The position numbers and the translations under genes were made by a program. A stretch of 64,000 bases of DNA from Streptomyces barkulensis (GTDB lineage Bacteria; Actinomycetota; Actinomycetes; Streptomycetales; Streptomycetaceae): NCBI RefSeq assembly GCF_002843305.1, contig NZ_PGSG01000061.1:124001-188000 (forward strand), in the 5' to 3' direction. Below are positions 33,553-41,400 of the stretch, piece by piece (the stretch's first letter is position 1; each line of letters starts with the position of its first letter). Under the pieces are notes generated by a model. That model made no database searches. It was not told the DNA's origin and worked only from the letters and a program-made list of their open reading frames with translations.

Positions 33553-34212
33553 ATGTCCCCTCGCAGCGCATCGGTCAATGAGGAGTTGCGCCGGCGTTCC
33601 CGCGAGCGGCTGCTGCAGGCGACGGTGGAACTCGTCGACGAGCGCGGATACGAGGCGACGACTCTGGGGGACATCGCGGACCGGGCCGGGGCCGCCCGGG
33701 GTCTGGTGTCGTACTACTTCCCGGGCAAGCGGCAACTGCTCCAGTCGGCCGTCCACCGGCTGATGCATCTCACCCTGGCCGAGGCGCTGGAGCGCGAGCC
33801 GCGCCCCTCGGGCCCGGACGCCGGGCGGGAGGGGCTGGCCCGCGCGATCGACGCGATCCTGGGGCTCGCCCGCGACCGGCCGACGCTGATGCGCACACAC
33901 ATGGCCGGGATCCTGCAGCACGAGGGCTTCGTCCAGTGCGACGAGCAGCAGCGGCTGGCCTGCCTGCTGCGCGACACCGTCGTCGGCTACGGCTCGCACG
34001 ATCCGGACACCGAGTACCCGCTGCTGCGCGCACTGCTCATGGGGGCGGTGTTCGCCGTGCTGCTGCCCGGGGCGCCGATGCCGTCCGCGAGGCTGCGGGC
34101 CGAACTGTTCGCCCGGTACGGGCTGGACTGGGAGCTGGGATTCCCGCCCGGCGCCCCCCGGAAGGAGCAGTCCGGGCAGGTCCCGCTGCTGCCGATGCCG
34201 GGCCCGCTCTGA
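33553..34212 (+). CDS. TetR-family transcriptional regulator
   Basis: A 219-residue TetR regulator. HTH at about residues 12-58 (TTLGDIADRAGAARGLVSYYFPGKRQLL). The C-terminal domain carries no recognisable effector signature. GGAG precedes the ATG and the upstream region has a TATATT element at 33514-33519. No obvious target gene nearby; it is convergent with the LVIVD gene, so it probably acts elsewhere or on itself. Confidence 0.9.
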   Translation: MSPRSASVNEELRRRSRERLLQATVELVDERGYEATTLGDIADRAGAARGLVSYYFPGKRQLLQSAVHRLMHLTLAEALEREPRPSGPDAGREGLARAIDAILGLARDRPTLMRTHMAGILQHEGFVQCDEQQRLACLLRDTVVGYGSHDPDTEYPLLRALLMGAVFAVLLPGAPMPSARLRAELFARYGLDWELGFPPGAPRKEQSGQVPLLPMPGPL

Positions 34213-34241
34213 CGGGCCCGCGACGGCGGGGAGGAACGGAC

Positions 34242-34268
34242 GGCCCCGGCGGCACAGCCGCCGGGGCC
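34242..34268. terminator. Bidirectional hairpin
   Basis: A perfect 12-bp stem (GGCCCCGGCGGC with GCCGCCGGGGCC) and a 3-nt loop in the gap between converging tetR and LVIVD genes. Confidence 0.75.
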
Positions 34269-34311
34269 CGGTGTTCAGCGGTTCGAACGGCTCGGACCGG
34301 CCCGGACCGGC

Positions 34312-35796
34312 TCAGCGGTAGTCGGGCTGGGTCTGCGGGTTGAGCTCGTCCAGCCGGACACGCTCGGCACCGGCGGTGCGCCGGTCCCGGATCCGCAGGA
34401 CGTCGAAGCCCATCTGGATGTCGTTCGAGTAGACGTGGCCGTTGTAGTAGTACGCCGACCACGAGCCGCCGATGGTGTCGGGGTCGGAGTACGGGCCGCG
34501 CTCGAAGTACCCGATCTCCCGGGGCCTGGTGGAGTCGGTGAAGTCCCAGAAGGAGACTCCGCCCTGGTACCAGGCCTGAACCATGACGTCCCGGCCCTTG
34601 ACCGGGATCAGCGAGCCGTTGTGGGCCACGCAGTTCTCGGTGTCGGCCTGGTGCCGGGGAATCTTGAAGTAGCTCTTGAACACCAGCTTGCGCTGATCGC
34701 CCTTGCCGGTGATGTGGTAGATGCCGTTGGCGCCGCGCTTGTCGCCGACCTCCGCGTTGCAGGTGGCGCCGACGCCGCCGCCGAGCTCGTCGGTGAAGAC
34801 GACCTTCCGGCCGTTCTCGTTGAAGGTCGCCGAGTGCCAGAACGCGAAGTTCTCGTTGTCCTGGACCCGGTCGATGACACGGGGCGCGGCCGGGTCGGAG
34901 ATGTCCATCAGGATGCCGTCGCCCATGCACGCGCCCGCCGCGATCTTCATGTCGGGGAACGCGGTGATGTCATGGCAGCCGGTGGTGGGCACCATGGCGA
35001 CCGGGTTCTCCGGCGGGCCGGGGTTGCCGCCGTCCGGGAAGAGGACGGGGAAGTCGATCACTGAAGCGTCCTCGGGCGCCTCGCGCGGCACCTTCACGAT
35101 GGAGATCCCGTCGTGCGGAGGCCGGCAGTCGGGGAAGGAGTCGTCCGGGAAGTAGGACGAGACGTAGACGTAGACGTCCCCGCGGTCGGGCACCAGCGTG
35201 TGGGTGTGCGAGCCGCAGGCGGTCTCGACGGCCGCGACGTACCGCGGGTTCCGCTTGTCGCTGATGTCGAAGACCTTGATGCCCTCCCAGGAACTCTTCT
35301 CCGTCGGCGACTGGGCGGTGCTGTTGCAGGAGTCGTCGCTGCGCGAGGAGTCCGTGGACAGGAAGAGCAGGTCCCCGGAGACGGAGATGTCGTTCTGGCC
35401 ACCCGGGCACAGGACCTGGCTGACGACCTCGGGGGACTTCGGGCGGCTGATGTCGTAGACGGTGAAGCCGTCGTAGTTGCCGGCGAAGGCGTAGCGGCCC
35501 TGGAAGGCCAGGTCGGTGTTGAGGCTCTTGAGCGCCCCCTTGGGCAGGTTGGTCAGATGGGAGACGTTCCTGCTGTGGACGACCTCGTCCACACCGGGTA
35601 TCCCGCCGCTCCCGACGGCGGCTTCGGCTTCCGTGCGGTCCTGCTTCGACACCTTCCCGGACGTGGCCGGCGAGTCGCCGGGGTCGGGGATCGCCACCGC
35701 CGGTCCGGCGGCCAGGAGCGTGGACAGCAGGCCGAGTACGGCCGCGGCCGCGCCGAGGTGTCTGCGCCGCGCACGGGGTCTGGGCAACGACGTCAC
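34312..35796 (-). CDS. Secreted LVIVD-repeat beta-propeller protein
   Basis: A 494-residue secreted protein. A Sec signal peptide (basic start, hydrophobic core, AGPAVA cleavage region, about residues 1-35) is followed by LVIVD-type repeats, visible as FTVYDISRPKSPEVV, IKVFDISDKRNPRYV, GILMDISDPAAPRVI and VSFWDFTDSTRPREI. Such repeats fold as beta propellers. Ten or so Cys may form disulfides. The GTG at 35796 follows GGGAGGA. Divergent from a DUF305 lipoprotein, a pairing that suggests the two act together outside the membrane. Confidence 0.88.
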   Translation of the reverse strand: MTSLPRPRARRRHLGAAAAVLGLLSTLLAAGPAVAIPDPGDSPATSGKVSKQDRTEAEAAVGSGGIPGVDEVVHSRNVSHLTNLPKGALKSLNTDLAFQGRYAFAGNYDGFTVYDISRPKSPEVVSQVLCPGGQNDISVSGDLLFLSTDSSRSDDSCNSTAQSPTEKSSWEGIKVFDISDKRNPRYVAAVETACGSHTHTLVPDRGDVYVYVSSYFPDDSFPDCRPPHDGISIVKVPREAPEDASVIDFPVLFPDGGNPGPPENPVAMVPTTGCHDITAFPDMKIAAGACMGDGILMDISDPAAPRVIDRVQDNENFAFWHSATFNENGRKVVFTDELGGGVGATCNAEVGDKRGANGIYHITGKGDQRKLVFKSYFKIPRHQADTENCVAHNGSLIPVKGRDVMVQAWYQGGVSFWDFTDSTRPREIGYFERGPYSDPDTIGGSWSAYYYNGHVYSNDIQMGFDVLRIRDRRTAGAERVRLDELNPQTQPDYR

Positions 35797-35917
35797 TGCT
35801 TCCTCCCTGTCGATCCGCTTGACACCGCTCCGAGTTGGGCGGTTCACGGACTCGGGCAGTATGACTCCTTACACCCCTGCGCCGACAGGGGAATACGAAC
35901 ACGGTGCCGGGTCCCTG

Positions 35918-35959
35918 CGTGTCAGGATTCGGGCACGCCGGAGCGTCCCGTGTCAGGAT
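35918..35959. promoter_or_regulatory. Direct repeat in the LVIVD-DUF305 promoter region
   Basis: CGTGTCAGGAT occurs at 35918-35928 and again at 35949-35959, 31 bp apart (about three helical turns), upstream of the DUF305 gene. This layout fits two binding sites on one face of the DNA. Confidence 0.5.
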
Positions 35960-35995
35960 CGGGTCAACTGGCGCACCCCTGCCACAGGAGGAAGA

Positions 35996-36688
35996 GTGAC
36001 GGACCGTCACAGATCCCGGTTCTCCGCCCGCGCGCTCACGTCCGCGCCGGCGGCACTGGCCGCACTGACGGCGCTGACCGTGCTGACCGGCTGCGAGGGC
36101 GGCTCGGACGAGGCGGCCCCCGGCGGCGGCCCCTCCGTGATCGCGCCCGGCAGGCCGGGCGAGGCCGCCGAGACACTCTCCGCCGAAGAGGCCCGGAAGG
36201 CGGGGGAGACGCAGCGGGGCAGACCCAACGACGCGGACTTCTCCTACGTCACACGGATGATCGAGCACCACCAGCAGGCGCTGGTGATGACCGGTCTGGC
36301 CGAGGAGCACGCCGGATCGGGCAAGGTGCGCCGGCTCGCCGACCGGATCGCCGCGGCCCAGGGGCCGGAGATCTCGGCGATGCGGTCCTGGCTCAAGCGC
36401 AACGGCCGCGACGGGGGCGGCCAGGAGGACCGCACGGACCACGACGGCCACGGCGGCGCGCCGATGCCCGGCATGGCGACCGAGGAACAGCTCGACGAGT
36501 TGCGGCGGGCACGCGGCGAGGAGTTCGACCGGCTCTTCCTGAAGCTGATGATCGCCCACCACCAGGGCGCGGTGACGATGGCCAAGGACGTGACGGCCGA
36601 CGGTCGCGACACCCAGGTGCAGGAGATGGCCGGGGACGTGGCCGTCCAGCAGACGGCCGAGATCAACCGGATGCGCTCGATGTCCTGA
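35996..36688 (+). CDS. DUF305 lipoprotein
   Basis: A 230-residue secreted lipoprotein. The signal ends in the lipobox LTGC (Cys about residue 32). Two DUF305 helical repeats follow, each with the His-rich motif: VTRMIEHHQQALVM and LKLMIAHHQGAVTM, plus a Met/His-rich linker (DHDGHGGAPMPGM). DUF305 is a ferritin-like four-helix fold suspected of binding metals such as copper. AGGAGG precedes the GTG start. Divergent from the LVIVD gene, with a direct repeat in the promoter. Confidence 0.9.
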   Translation: MTDRHRSRFSARALTSAPAALAALTALTVLTGCEGGSDEAAPGGGPSVIAPGRPGEAAETLSAEEARKAGETQRGRPNDADFSYVTRMIEHHQQALVMTGLAEEHAGSGKVRRLADRIAAAQGPEISAMRSWLKRNGRDGGGQEDRTDHDGHGGAPMPGMATEEQLDELRRARGEEFDRLFLKLMIAHHQGAVTMAKDVTADGRDTQVQEMAGDVAVQQTAEINRMRSMS

Positions 36689-36709
36689 CGGGCCACGGCG
36701 GGGCGGTGC

Positions 36710-37069
36710 TCAGCCGCTCCGCCCCTCCTCCTGACGGGCCGCCGAGGCGAGCACGCTGTCCAGCAGCCCGGGGAACAGCCGCTCCAGGTCGTCACGGCGC
36801 AGGGCGTTCATCTTCGCGGTGCCGCAGTAGTTCTGGCTGATCAGGCCGCTCTCGCGCAGCACCCGGAAGTGGTGGGTGGTCGTCGACTTGCTGACCGGCA
36901 GGTCGAAGATCGAGCACGCCATCTCCTCCCCGCTCGCCGCCAGGGCCCGGACGATCCGCAGGCGCACGGGGTCGGCGAGTGCGTGCAGGACCTCTTCCAG
37001 CCGGATCTCCCGCGCGGCCGGGTGCTCCAGCTCTCGGGCGGTGTTCGGGGTCTGGGCTCGGGGCGTCAC
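36710..37069 (-). CDS. ArsR-family winged-helix repressor
   Basis: A 119-residue ArsR/SmtB-type repressor. The winged helix covers about 22-95 (ALADPVRLRIVRALAA, then PVSKSTTTHHFRVLRESGLI). It has one Cys in EMACSIFDLP at the classical alpha-3 metal position and a second in QNYCGTAK, but lacks the paired ELCVCDL of arsenic sensors; a thiol or electrophile sensor is more likely. Divergent from an old yellow enzyme, with twin palindromes in the shared promoter. Confidence 0.9.
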   Translation of the reverse strand: MTPRAQTPNTARELEHPAAREIRLEEVLHALADPVRLRIVRALAASGEEMACSIFDLPVSKSTTTHHFRVLRESGLISQNYCGTAKMNALRRDDLERLFPGLLDSVLASAARQEEGRSG

Positions 37070-37077
37070 ACCCCCAT

Positions 37078-37097
37078 ACTACGAAAGTCATCGTAGT
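37078..37097. promoter_or_regulatory. ArsR operator 1
   Basis: ACTACGA-N6-TCGTAGT, a perfect 7-bp inverted repeat, 9 bp upstream of the arsR start codon. Confidence 0.75.
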
Positions 37098-37111
37098 TTG
37101 ACACCCACCGT

Positions 37112-37131
37112 ACTACGACGCTTATCGTATA
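37112..37131. promoter_or_regulatory. ArsR operator 2
   Basis: ACTACGA-N6-TCGTATA repeats operator 1 with the same spacing and two changed bases in one arm. Its centre is 34 bp from that of operator 1 and it faces the old yellow enzyme gene. Confidence 0.7.
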
Positions 37132-37218
37132 AGCCCGGACGGCCAGGTTCCCTCACTCAGGGCCGCGGCCTGCCCCGAACCGACCCCGAACCGACCCCGA
37201 ACCGACGAGGAGCCCTGC

Positions 37219-38298
37219 GTGAGCGCCCTGTTCGAGCCGTACACCCTGCGTTCACTGACCGTGCCCAACCGCGTCTGGATGTCGCCGATGTGCCAGTACA
37301 GCGCCGAGCCCACCGGAGAGGACGCGGGTGTCGCGGGCGACTGGCACCTGGCCCACTACGCGGCGCGGGCGACCGGCGGCACCGGGCTGATCATGGTGGA
37401 GGCCACGGCCGTCTCCCCCGAGGGCCGGATCTCCCCCGGCGACCTGGGGCTGTGGAACGATCGGCAGGCCCGGGCGCTGCGGCGGGTCACGGACTTCGTG
37501 AAGGAGCGGGGCGCCGTGGCCGGCGTCCAGCTCGCCCACGCCGGCCGCAAGGCGTCCACCGACGCCCCCTGGCGCGGCGGCGCCCCGCTGGACGCCGGGC
37601 ACGGCGGCTGGCAGCCGGTCGCACCCAGCGCGCTGCCCTTCGCGGAGGGCCACCCGGCGCCCCGGGAGATGGACCAGGCGCGGATCGACGACGTGGTCGG
37701 CCGGTTCGCCGACGCGGCGCGGCGGGCGCTGGCGGCCGGTTTCGAGGTCGCCGAGATCCACGGCGCTCACGGCTACCTGCTCCACGAGTTCCTCTCCCCG
37801 CTCTCCAACCGGCGCACGGACGCCTACGGCGGAAGCTTCGAGAACCGCACACGGCTGGCCCTGCGGGTCGTGGACGCGGTGCGGCAGGTGTGGCCCGAGG
37901 ACCTGCCGGTGTTCTTCCGGGTGTCGGCGACCGACTGGACGGAGGGCGGCTGGAGCCCCGAGGAGACCATGCGCCTGGCCGCACTGCTGCGCGAGCACGG
38001 CGTGGACCTGCTCGACGTCTCCAGCGGAGGCGCCGTACCGGGTGCGCGCATCCCCGTCGGCCCCGGCTACCAGATCCCCCTGGCCGCCCGTGTCCGGGCC
38101 GGGGCGGGGCTGCCGGTGGCGGCGGTGGGCCTGATCACCGAACCGGAGCAGGCCGAGAAGACGATCGCGAACGGCGAGGCGGACGCGGTCTTCCTCGGCC
38201 GGGAGCTGCTGCGCGACCCGCACTGGGCGCTGCGCGCCGCACGGGCGCTCGGCGCCGGGCCCGTGCGCCTGCCCGGCCAGTACGCCTGGGCCGTCTGA
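37219..38298 (+). CDS. Old yellow enzyme (YqjM-like NADH:flavin oxidoreductase)
   Basis: A 359-residue FMN ene-reductase of the YqjM class, which reduces activated C=C bonds of electrophiles such as enones, quinones or nitrate esters. Class marks are the PMCQYSAE segment (redox-modulating Cys and Tyr), QLAHAGRKAS, EIHGAHGYLLHEFLSPLSNRRTDAYGG and the C-terminal FLGRELLRDPHW. GAGGAG precedes the GTG. The divergent ArsR gene and twin operators suggest induction by its electrophile substrates. Confidence 0.95.
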   Translation: MSALFEPYTLRSLTVPNRVWMSPMCQYSAEPTGEDAGVAGDWHLAHYAARATGGTGLIMVEATAVSPEGRISPGDLGLWNDRQARALRRVTDFVKERGAVAGVQLAHAGRKASTDAPWRGGAPLDAGHGGWQPVAPSALPFAEGHPAPREMDQARIDDVVGRFADAARRALAAGFEVAEIHGAHGYLLHEFLSPLSNRRTDAYGGSFENRTRLALRVVDAVRQVWPEDLPVFFRVSATDWTEGGWSPEETMRLAALLREHGVDLLDVSSGGAVPGARIPVGPGYQIPLAARVRAGAGLPVAAVGLITEPEQAEKTIANGEADAVFLGRELLRDPHWALRAARALGAGPVRLPGQYAWAV

Positions 38299-38306
38299 CG
38301 CCCGGT

Positions 38307-38340
38307 CACCGGTCGCGGCCCGAGCGGACCGCGGCCGGTG
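38307..38340 (+). terminator. Hairpin after the old yellow enzyme gene
   Basis: CACCGGTCGCGG pairs with CCGCGGCCGGTG over 12 bp with one G-U wobble and a 10-nt loop, beginning 9 nt after the stop codon. Confidence 0.6.
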
Positions 38341-38389
38341 GGCGCGACCGGCTGAGCGGCGGCGGGCCGAACCAGTAGAGTGACCGCCC

Positions 38390-39067
38390 GTGGCAGCACG
38401 ACCGTTGAGTGAACTTGTCGAACCGGGCTGGGCCAAGGCGCTGGAGCCGGTGGCCGGGCGCATCACCGCGATGGGCGACTTCCTGCGCGCGGAGATCGCC
38501 GCGGGACGCACCTATCTGCCCGCCGGGCCGAACGTGCTGCGCGCCTTCCAGCAGCCCTTCGACGACGTACGGGTCCTCATCGTGGGCCAGGACCCGTACC
38601 CCACACCGGGCCACGCCGTCGGGCTGAGCTTCTCGGTCGCCCCCGACGTGCGCCCGCTGCCCGGGAGCCTGGAGAACATCTTCCGGGAGCTGCAGGCCGA
38701 CCTCGGGCTGCCCCGGCCGTCCAACGGCGATCTCACCCCGTGGACGCGGCAGGGCGTCCTGCTGCTCAACAGGGCGCTGACCACCGCGCCGCGCCGGCCG
38801 GCGGCGCACCGCGGCAAGGGCTGGGAGGAGGTCACCGAGCAGGCGATCCGGGCGCTGGCCGCGCGCGGCAAGCCGCTGGTGGCCGTTCTGTGGGGCCGGG
38901 ACGCCCGGAATCTGCGGCCGATGCTGGAGGCGTACCCGGCGGTGGAGTCGGCCCACCCCTCCCCCATGTCGGCGGACCGCGGCTTCTTCGGTTCGCGCCC
39001 GTTCAGCCGGGCCAACGAACTGCTGGTGCGGCAGGGCGGGGAGCCGGTCGACTGGCGCCTGCCGTGA
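38390..39067 (+). CDS. ung: Uracil-DNA glycosylase
   Basis: A 225-residue family-1 UDG that removes uracil from DNA. The water-activating motif is [17 protein letters not shown] (the usual PYH is PYP here), and the DNA-intercalation loop is [14 protein letters not shown] with the catalytic His. The GTG start is in a weak context. Its stop overlaps the next gene's GTG (GTGA), so the two genes are translationally coupled, an unusual pairing of DNA repair with amino-sugar metabolism. Confidence 0.93.
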   Translation: MAARPLSELVEPGWAKALEPVAGRITAMGDFLRAEIAAGRTYLPAGPNVLRAFQQPFDDVRVLIVGQDPYPTPGHAVGLSFSVAPDVRPLPGSLENIFRELQADLGLPRPSNGDLTPWTRQGVLLLNRALTTAPRRPAAHRGKGWEEVTEQAIRALAARGKPLVAVLWGRDARNLRPMLEAYPAVESAHPSPMSADRGFFGSRPFSRANELLVRQGGEPVDWRLP

Positions 39068-40113
39068 CGGGCCGCCCGGCCCCCTGGGTCCTGGGGGTGG
39101 ACTCGGGCGGATCCGGACTGCGCGTCGCCCTGGCCCGGGCCGGCGGCGAAGGCTCGGCGGCGCCGGCCCCGGTGGGCATCGCCGCCTGCGACCGTCCGGT
39201 GCGCACCGGCCCCGCGGGCATCGAGGCGGCCCATCTGCTGGAGCTGGTGCTGCCCCGGGCCCGTTCCCTGCTGGCCGCCGCCGAACCGGATACCGCCGGG
39301 ACGACTGCGGCCGGACCCCGGATCGACACCGTGTGCGTGGGGGCGGCGGGCATGGCGACGCTCGGCGGCGAACTGCGCTCCGAGCTGCCGGGGGCGTTCG
39401 CCCGGGAGCTGGGCACCCGGCGCGTGGCGCTGGCCGCCGACGCCGTGACCGCGTACGCCGGCGCGCTGGGCGAGCGGCCCGGTGCCGTGGTCGCCGCCGG
39501 GACCGGGATGATCGCGACGGGCACCGACCTGCGTTCCTGGCGGCGTGCCGACGGCTGGGGCCACCTGCTGGGCGACTGCGGCGGCGGCGCCTGGATCGGC
39601 CGGGCCGGCCTGGAGGCGGCGATGCGCGCCCATGACGGCCGGCCGGGCGGCTCTGCTGCGCTGCTCGCCCGCGCCGAGGCCGTCTTCGGCCCGGTGGCCT
39701 CCCTGCCGGGGAAGCTGTATCCGCGTACCGACCGCCCGGCGGTGCTCGCCTCGTTCGCCCCGGAGGTGACCGGGTGCGCCGAGCGGGATCCGGTGGCGGC
39801 GCGCGTCGTCGGGGAGGCGGCCGTCCACATCGCCGAGAGCGCCGCCGCCGTCTGCCCCGGCTCCGGCTCCGGGTCCGGGTCCGGGTCCGGGTCCGGGTCC
39901 GGGGGCAGCCTCGTCGCCCTGACCGGCGGGCTATTCAAGGCCGGCGAGCCGCTGCTCGCGCCCCTGCGCCGGGAACTGGCCGTACGGCTGCCGCACGCCC
40001 GGACCGTCCCGGCGGCGGGAGACCCCCTGGCCGGAGCCCTGCTCCTGGCCGGCCGGCTGGCCCGGGACGCGCTGCGGCTGCCGCGGGACCCCGCTCTCCT
40101 CCACATCCGGTGA
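39064..40113 (+). CDS. BadF/BadG-type N-acetylglucosamine kinase-like ATPase
   Basis: A 349-residue ASKHA-fold kinase of the BcrAD/BadFG group; streptomycete members phosphorylate N-acetylglucosamine or related sugars. Motifs: [14 protein letters not shown] (phosphate-1), [34 protein letters not shown] (typical of GlcNAc kinases) and [11 protein letters not shown] (adenosine). A (Gly-Ser)7 linker is inserted near residue 270, encoded by a hexanucleotide repeat. Coupled by GTGA to ung. Confidence 0.85.
   Translation: MTGRPAPWVLGVDSGGSGLRVALARAGGEGSAAPAPVGIAACDRPVRTGPAGIEAAHLLELVLPRARSLLAAAEPDTAGTTAAGPRIDTVCVGAAGMATLGGELRSELPGAFARELGTRRVALAADAVTAYAGALGERPGAVVAAGTGMIATGTDLRSWRRADGWGHLLGDCGGGAWIGRAGLEAAMRAHDGRPGGSAALLARAEAVFGPVASLPGKLYPRTDRPAVLASFAPEVTGCAERDPVAARVVGEAAVHIAESAAAVCPGSGSGSGSGSGSGSGGSLVALTGGLFKAGEPLLAPLRRELAVRLPHARTVPAAGDPLAGALLLAGRLARDALRLPRDPALLHIR
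39859..39900 (+). repeat. Hexanucleotide microsatellite (seven GGNTCC units)
   Basis: Two GGCTCC and five GGGTCC units in a row code for Gly-Ser repeats inside the kinase. Each unit adds or removes two residues without changing frame, so copy number could vary between strains. Confidence 0.85.
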
Positions 40114-40266
40114 GACGGGTGCGGAACCGGGCTCGTCGGCGGACAGGGCCCGGTAACACAGCGGAACGGGGACGTCACCGCGACGCGCGGGAGAAAAGGG
40201 GACAGACCGGCACTCCTCCGCCCCGCCCGAACAGCCGAACCCGCCAAGGCATTAGCATGCGGCGCC

Positions 40267-41259
40267 ATGAGCACCCCCACTGGCCCCGCAAACGGCCTGC
40301 CCGTACGAATGCCGCGTCCCCGACAGTCCGGACGGCACCGCCGGCCTCAGCCCGCCATAGCGCCCGAGGGTGCGCCCGCTCTGGTGCTGGCCGTCCCCGG
40401 TGTGCCCTCCGACACCTCCCGAAGCCTTGGCGAGGAGATCCTGAGCATCGCCCGCTCCGAACTGCCGGGGCTCGACGCCCGGGTCGGTTTCGTGGACGGC
40501 GACGACGGTGAGTTCCCCGCCCTCCAGGGTGTGCTGACGCAGGCCGCGGCCGACCGCGCCTCGCGGGCCGCCGCGGCGACGGCCGCCGTCGAGGCCGCTG
40601 CCGCCGAGGCGGTGGAGGCGGGTGCGGAGGCCGCCGAGGTGGAGGCCGAGGCCGAGGCGGCCCGCCGCCGGATCGAGGAGGCCCCGCTCGCGGTGGTCGT
40701 CCCCCTGCTGGCCGGACCCGACGGAGCGCAGATGCGCCGGATACGCCAGGCCGTGCTCGAGAGCGGATCCGGTGCCGAGCTGACCGATGTGCTCGGCCCG
40801 CACCCGCTGCTGGCCGAGGCCGTCCACGTCAGGCTCTCGGAGGCGGGGCTGGCCCGGGCGGACCGCGCCCGGCTGTTCACCGTGGCGACCGCCGCCGACG
40901 GCATCATCCTGGCCGCCATGGGCGGTGAGGAGGCCGTGCAGGCCGCCGGTATCACCGGAATGCTGCTGGCCGCGCGCCTGGCGGTGCCGGTGCTGTCCGC
41001 GGGGCTGGACGAGGAGGGCGCCGTCACCCGCGCCGCCGAGCAGCTTCGCGAGGCCGGTTCCCAGCAGCTCGCCCTGGCACCCTGTCTGATCGGCCCCGAG
41101 GTCCCCGAGGGCCTGCTGGAGTCCGCGGTGCGGGAGGCCGACTGCCAGGCCGCCGAGCCGCTGGGCTCCTACACGGCGGTGGGCAGGCTGGTGGCCTCCA
41201 CCTACGCCGCGAAGCTCGGCATCGCCCAGCGGTCGCCGCAGGGGGCGCAGGCCCACTGA
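40267..41259 (+). CDS. CbiX/SirB-like (sirohydrochlorin chelatase fold) protein
   Basis: A 330-residue protein with chelatase-like features: LVLAVPGVPSDTSRSLGEEI near the N-terminus (about 45-65, lacking the metal-binding HG), a second half with VVVPLLAGPDG and VRLSEAGLARADRARL, and LAPCLIGPE near 275. Between the strands lies an unusually long Ala/Glu-rich helix (about residues 97-140). It may not chelate metal. The first 40 residues are basic and disordered. Assignment is by general resemblance only. Confidence 0.55.
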   Translation: MSTPTGPANGLPVRMPRPRQSGRHRRPQPAIAPEGAPALVLAVPGVPSDTSRSLGEEILSIARSELPGLDARVGFVDGDDGEFPALQGVLTQAAADRASRAAAATAAVEAAAAEAVEAGAEAAEVEAEAEAARRRIEEAPLAVVVPLLAGPDGAQMRRIRQAVLESGSGAELTDVLGPHPLLAEAVHVRLSEAGLARADRARLFTVATAADGIILAAMGGEEAVQAAGITGMLLAARLAVPVLSAGLDEEGAVTRAAEQLREAGSQQLALAPCLIGPEVPEGLLESAVREADCQAAEPLGSYTAVGRLVASTYAAKLGIAQRSPQGAQAH

Positions 41260-41276
41260 CCCGGGCCCTTCCCCCT

Positions 41277-41300
41277 GCGGCCCGCCGGGTCGCGGGCCGC
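41277..41300. terminator. Hairpin between convergent genes
   Basis: A perfect 9-bp stem (GCGGCCCGC with GCGGGCCGC) and 6-nt loop between the CbiX-like and lactonase genes. Confidence 0.6.
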
Positions 41301-41368
41301 ACGGCGGCCGGACGGCGGGCCGGGCCCCGGTCTGCCTCCCGGCCGATCTGCCGGCTGATCTGCCGATC

Positions 41369-41400
41369 GAGCCCTCGGCCGAGCCCTCGATCGAGCCCTC
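41369..41400. repeat. 12-bp tandem repeats after the lactonase gene
   Basis: GAGCCCTC recurs at 41369, 41381 and 41393 with 4-bp spacers, so the period is 12 bp. A further imperfect copy runs into the lactonase stop codon. No function seen. Confidence 0.6.

Noticed and set aside
34270..34285. GGTTCGAAC-like string resembling a tRNA T-loop
   Set aside because: No acceptor, D or anticodon arm could be folded around it.
35094..35402. Small Arg/Thr-rich ORF within the LVIVD gene
   Set aside because: Alternative-frame shadow without a start signal.
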